DNA from: Didymodactylos carnosus
Taxonomy: Eukaryota > Rotifera > Eurotatoria > Philodinida > Philodinidae
Direction: 5' to 3'
Assembly (NCBI GenBank): GCA_905250885.1
Contig: CAJNOQ010001327.1
Location: forward strand, 1 to 33,011
Length of the DNA: 33,011 bases
Below, piece after piece: positions 31,832 through 33,011 of this stretch. Under the pieces are notes generated by a model. It had not been told where the DNA came from and did no database searches. It saw only the letters and a list, made by a program, of their open reading frames with translations. A program made the position numbers and the translations under genes. Numbering within the stretch: position 1 is the first letter of the stretch; every line of letters begins with the position of its first letter.

Positions 31832-32933
31832 GTGAGAATTATTCGTAAGATACCAGTGGTCGTCGTGTGACGAGGATCCTATGAGGCGAGACAAAAATTT
31901 TCAAAGTATCCCTGAAATAGAACGGGACGGCCCCAGCGTCAAAAAAAAATATGGTATCGCCCGATTCATCTAGATTATTAGATTTTTACTCGGTTGCAAC
32001 TATTAGGTAATGACAGTGGAAATCTAGTAATTGAGCGACTGCTAGATTTCTTCTAGTTGCAACTATCGATTTAACTATTGCTAGTTACACACGCAGACAC
32101 ATCTGGTTAAAGTCCCTTTTCCAACTAGTAATCTAGATGGCAACTAGTCCCCCGATTACAGACGAAAGGTATCTAGATTTTTCCCATAGGTGATGTTTGT
32201 TTGAGGGGCTGGACGCAAAGAAGTCTGTCGGATTTCAAAAGTATCTTGAACCCATGATTCATAAACCAGATTTTGTACAGCTCTCAGCGCCGGATCTAGA
32301 GTGTATTGGGTTGATTCCTAGTGGTTACTGAGATCGGAGTACCCTAACGAATTTGATGCTGAATGGATCGGGCGTAAGAGCAAAGGCCTGGGCTTCGTAA
32401 CGAAGTACAACAAAATATTTTTTTATCCAGGTTTTTGTAGAGCGACTCTACAATTTTATTGCTTCATCGACATTAGCATTTATACCATACAGACACCAAA
32501 TGCGCAAAATCCCACTTTTCAACATACGATAGTTTTCTAGAAGACCTCTAGAAAACCATTCGGCAACCATTTAGTATTTTTAGATTATGACGATGGTAGC
32601 ACATAATTAACATAACAAATGTATATTTTGGAAACTTCAAGTACTGGGCGTATTTCTAAAGAGATTTTTGAAGGATCGGCTTTTCGTTGCATCAAATGAA
32701 GAGGACGAAAAACATAAAATGGTTCTGAAAATCTGTTTTTCAATACCAGTCAAATTTAAATCGCACATTTTTTCAAAATTCAATTCTCTACAAAACTATC
32801 TTTGATTCGGGTAGTGAATATCTGTCTTTCCAGAAATAGCCTTCCTTCAGATCCTTATAGGCTTCGTTGAGTACCCTTAATGCTTAGGAGTGGCACTTTA
32901 CCTTTACTTTACTAGTAACTAGTAACGAGATTA
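31832..32933. repeat. Repeat-like DNA downstream of the DUF4062 fragment
   Basis: Composition shifts to less A/T here. The words CTAGAT/ATCTAG and TTGCAACTA recur in both orientations between about 31970 and 32180 (GGTTGCAACTATTAG, CTAGTTGCAACTATCG, GGCAACTAGTCC). No long open frame or transposase motif was seen. I infer transposon-derived DNA without being able to give ends. Confidence 0.45.
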
Positions 32934-33011
32934 GTTACTCGTTACCAGTAACCAAGTAACTAGTGCAGTTACTCGTTACTAGTAACCAAGTAACTAGTGC
33001 AGTTACTCGTT
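32934..33011. repeat. 34-bp tandem repeat array, running off the window end
   Basis: Units lie at 32934-32967 and 32968-33001, differing by one base, and a third starts at 33002. The unit begins GTTACTCGTTAC and contains CAAGTAACTAGTGCA. The words GTTAC and GTAAC alternate, so each unit can form small hairpins. Related ACTAGTAAC words begin at 32911. The array length is unknown because the window stops. Confidence 0.9.

Noticed and set aside
1..33011. CRISPR array, bacterial operon or ribosomal RNA gene
   Set aside because: No spaced identical repeats, no bacterial gene structure and no rRNA-like sequence were seen; the intron-bearing animal genes exclude a prokaryotic origin.

Overview
This window is AT-rich nuclear DNA from an animal. 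All recognisable genes are housekeeping or signalling genes of metazoan type, cut by many short GT-AG introns (mostly about 50-180 bp, one of about 640 bp). Small introns, close-packed genes on both strands, many small non-autonomous repeats and a DUF4062 (TEP1/nephrocystin-3-like) gene fit a compact invertebrate genome. A bdelloid rotifer (Adineta/Rotaria type) is my best guess, by inference only; no diagnostic marker such as telomeric repeats was found.

Layout. 1-8.1 kb: no convincing gene; AT-rich DNA with a coding-like fragment (about 1.7-2.2 kb), a cluster of ATATCCCGATCGGGATAT palindromes (4.18-4.46 kb), a GAATTC-rich block (5.2-5.6 kb) and a near-perfect 453-bp foldback (6136-6588). 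8.1-9.9 kb: a two-exon unknown gene on the minus strand (392 aa). 11.1-12.6 kb: a composite foldback carrying a 166-bp hAT-type MITE with an 8-bp target duplication. 13.6-15.3 kb: two decayed minus-strand coding regions. 15.5-18.5 kb: the mitochondrial helicase Twinkle (15 exons, 638 aa, minus strand). 20.2-20.8 kb: MPHOSPH6. 21.2-23.5 kb: MON1 (7 exons, 561 aa). 24.3-27.3 kb: a Ser/Asp-rich Nopp140/treacle-like protein built from three tandem paralogous exons, two of them nearly identical. 27.8-29.0 kb: PQBP1 (7 exons including a 20-nt microexon, 299 aa). 30.0-31.8 kb: the DUF4062 part of an NLR-like signalling protein, which runs into a nonsense codon and then repeat DNA to the window end, where a 34-bp tandem array starts.

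The genes belong to unrelated core processes: mtDNA replication (Twinkle), the RNA exosome (MPHOSPH6), Rab7 activation on late endosomes (MON1), nucleolar ribonucleoprotein work (Nopp140-like, by composition) and splicing (PQBP1). No operon-like functional unit is evident. The exon models were built by hand from GT/AG sites with phase checks; every complete model closes in frame, but none has transcript support here. The most notable points are an intact CxxC...CxxC zinc-ribbon pattern in an animal Twinkle, the duplicated terminal exons of the Nopp140-like gene, and two well-delimited non-autonomous elements.
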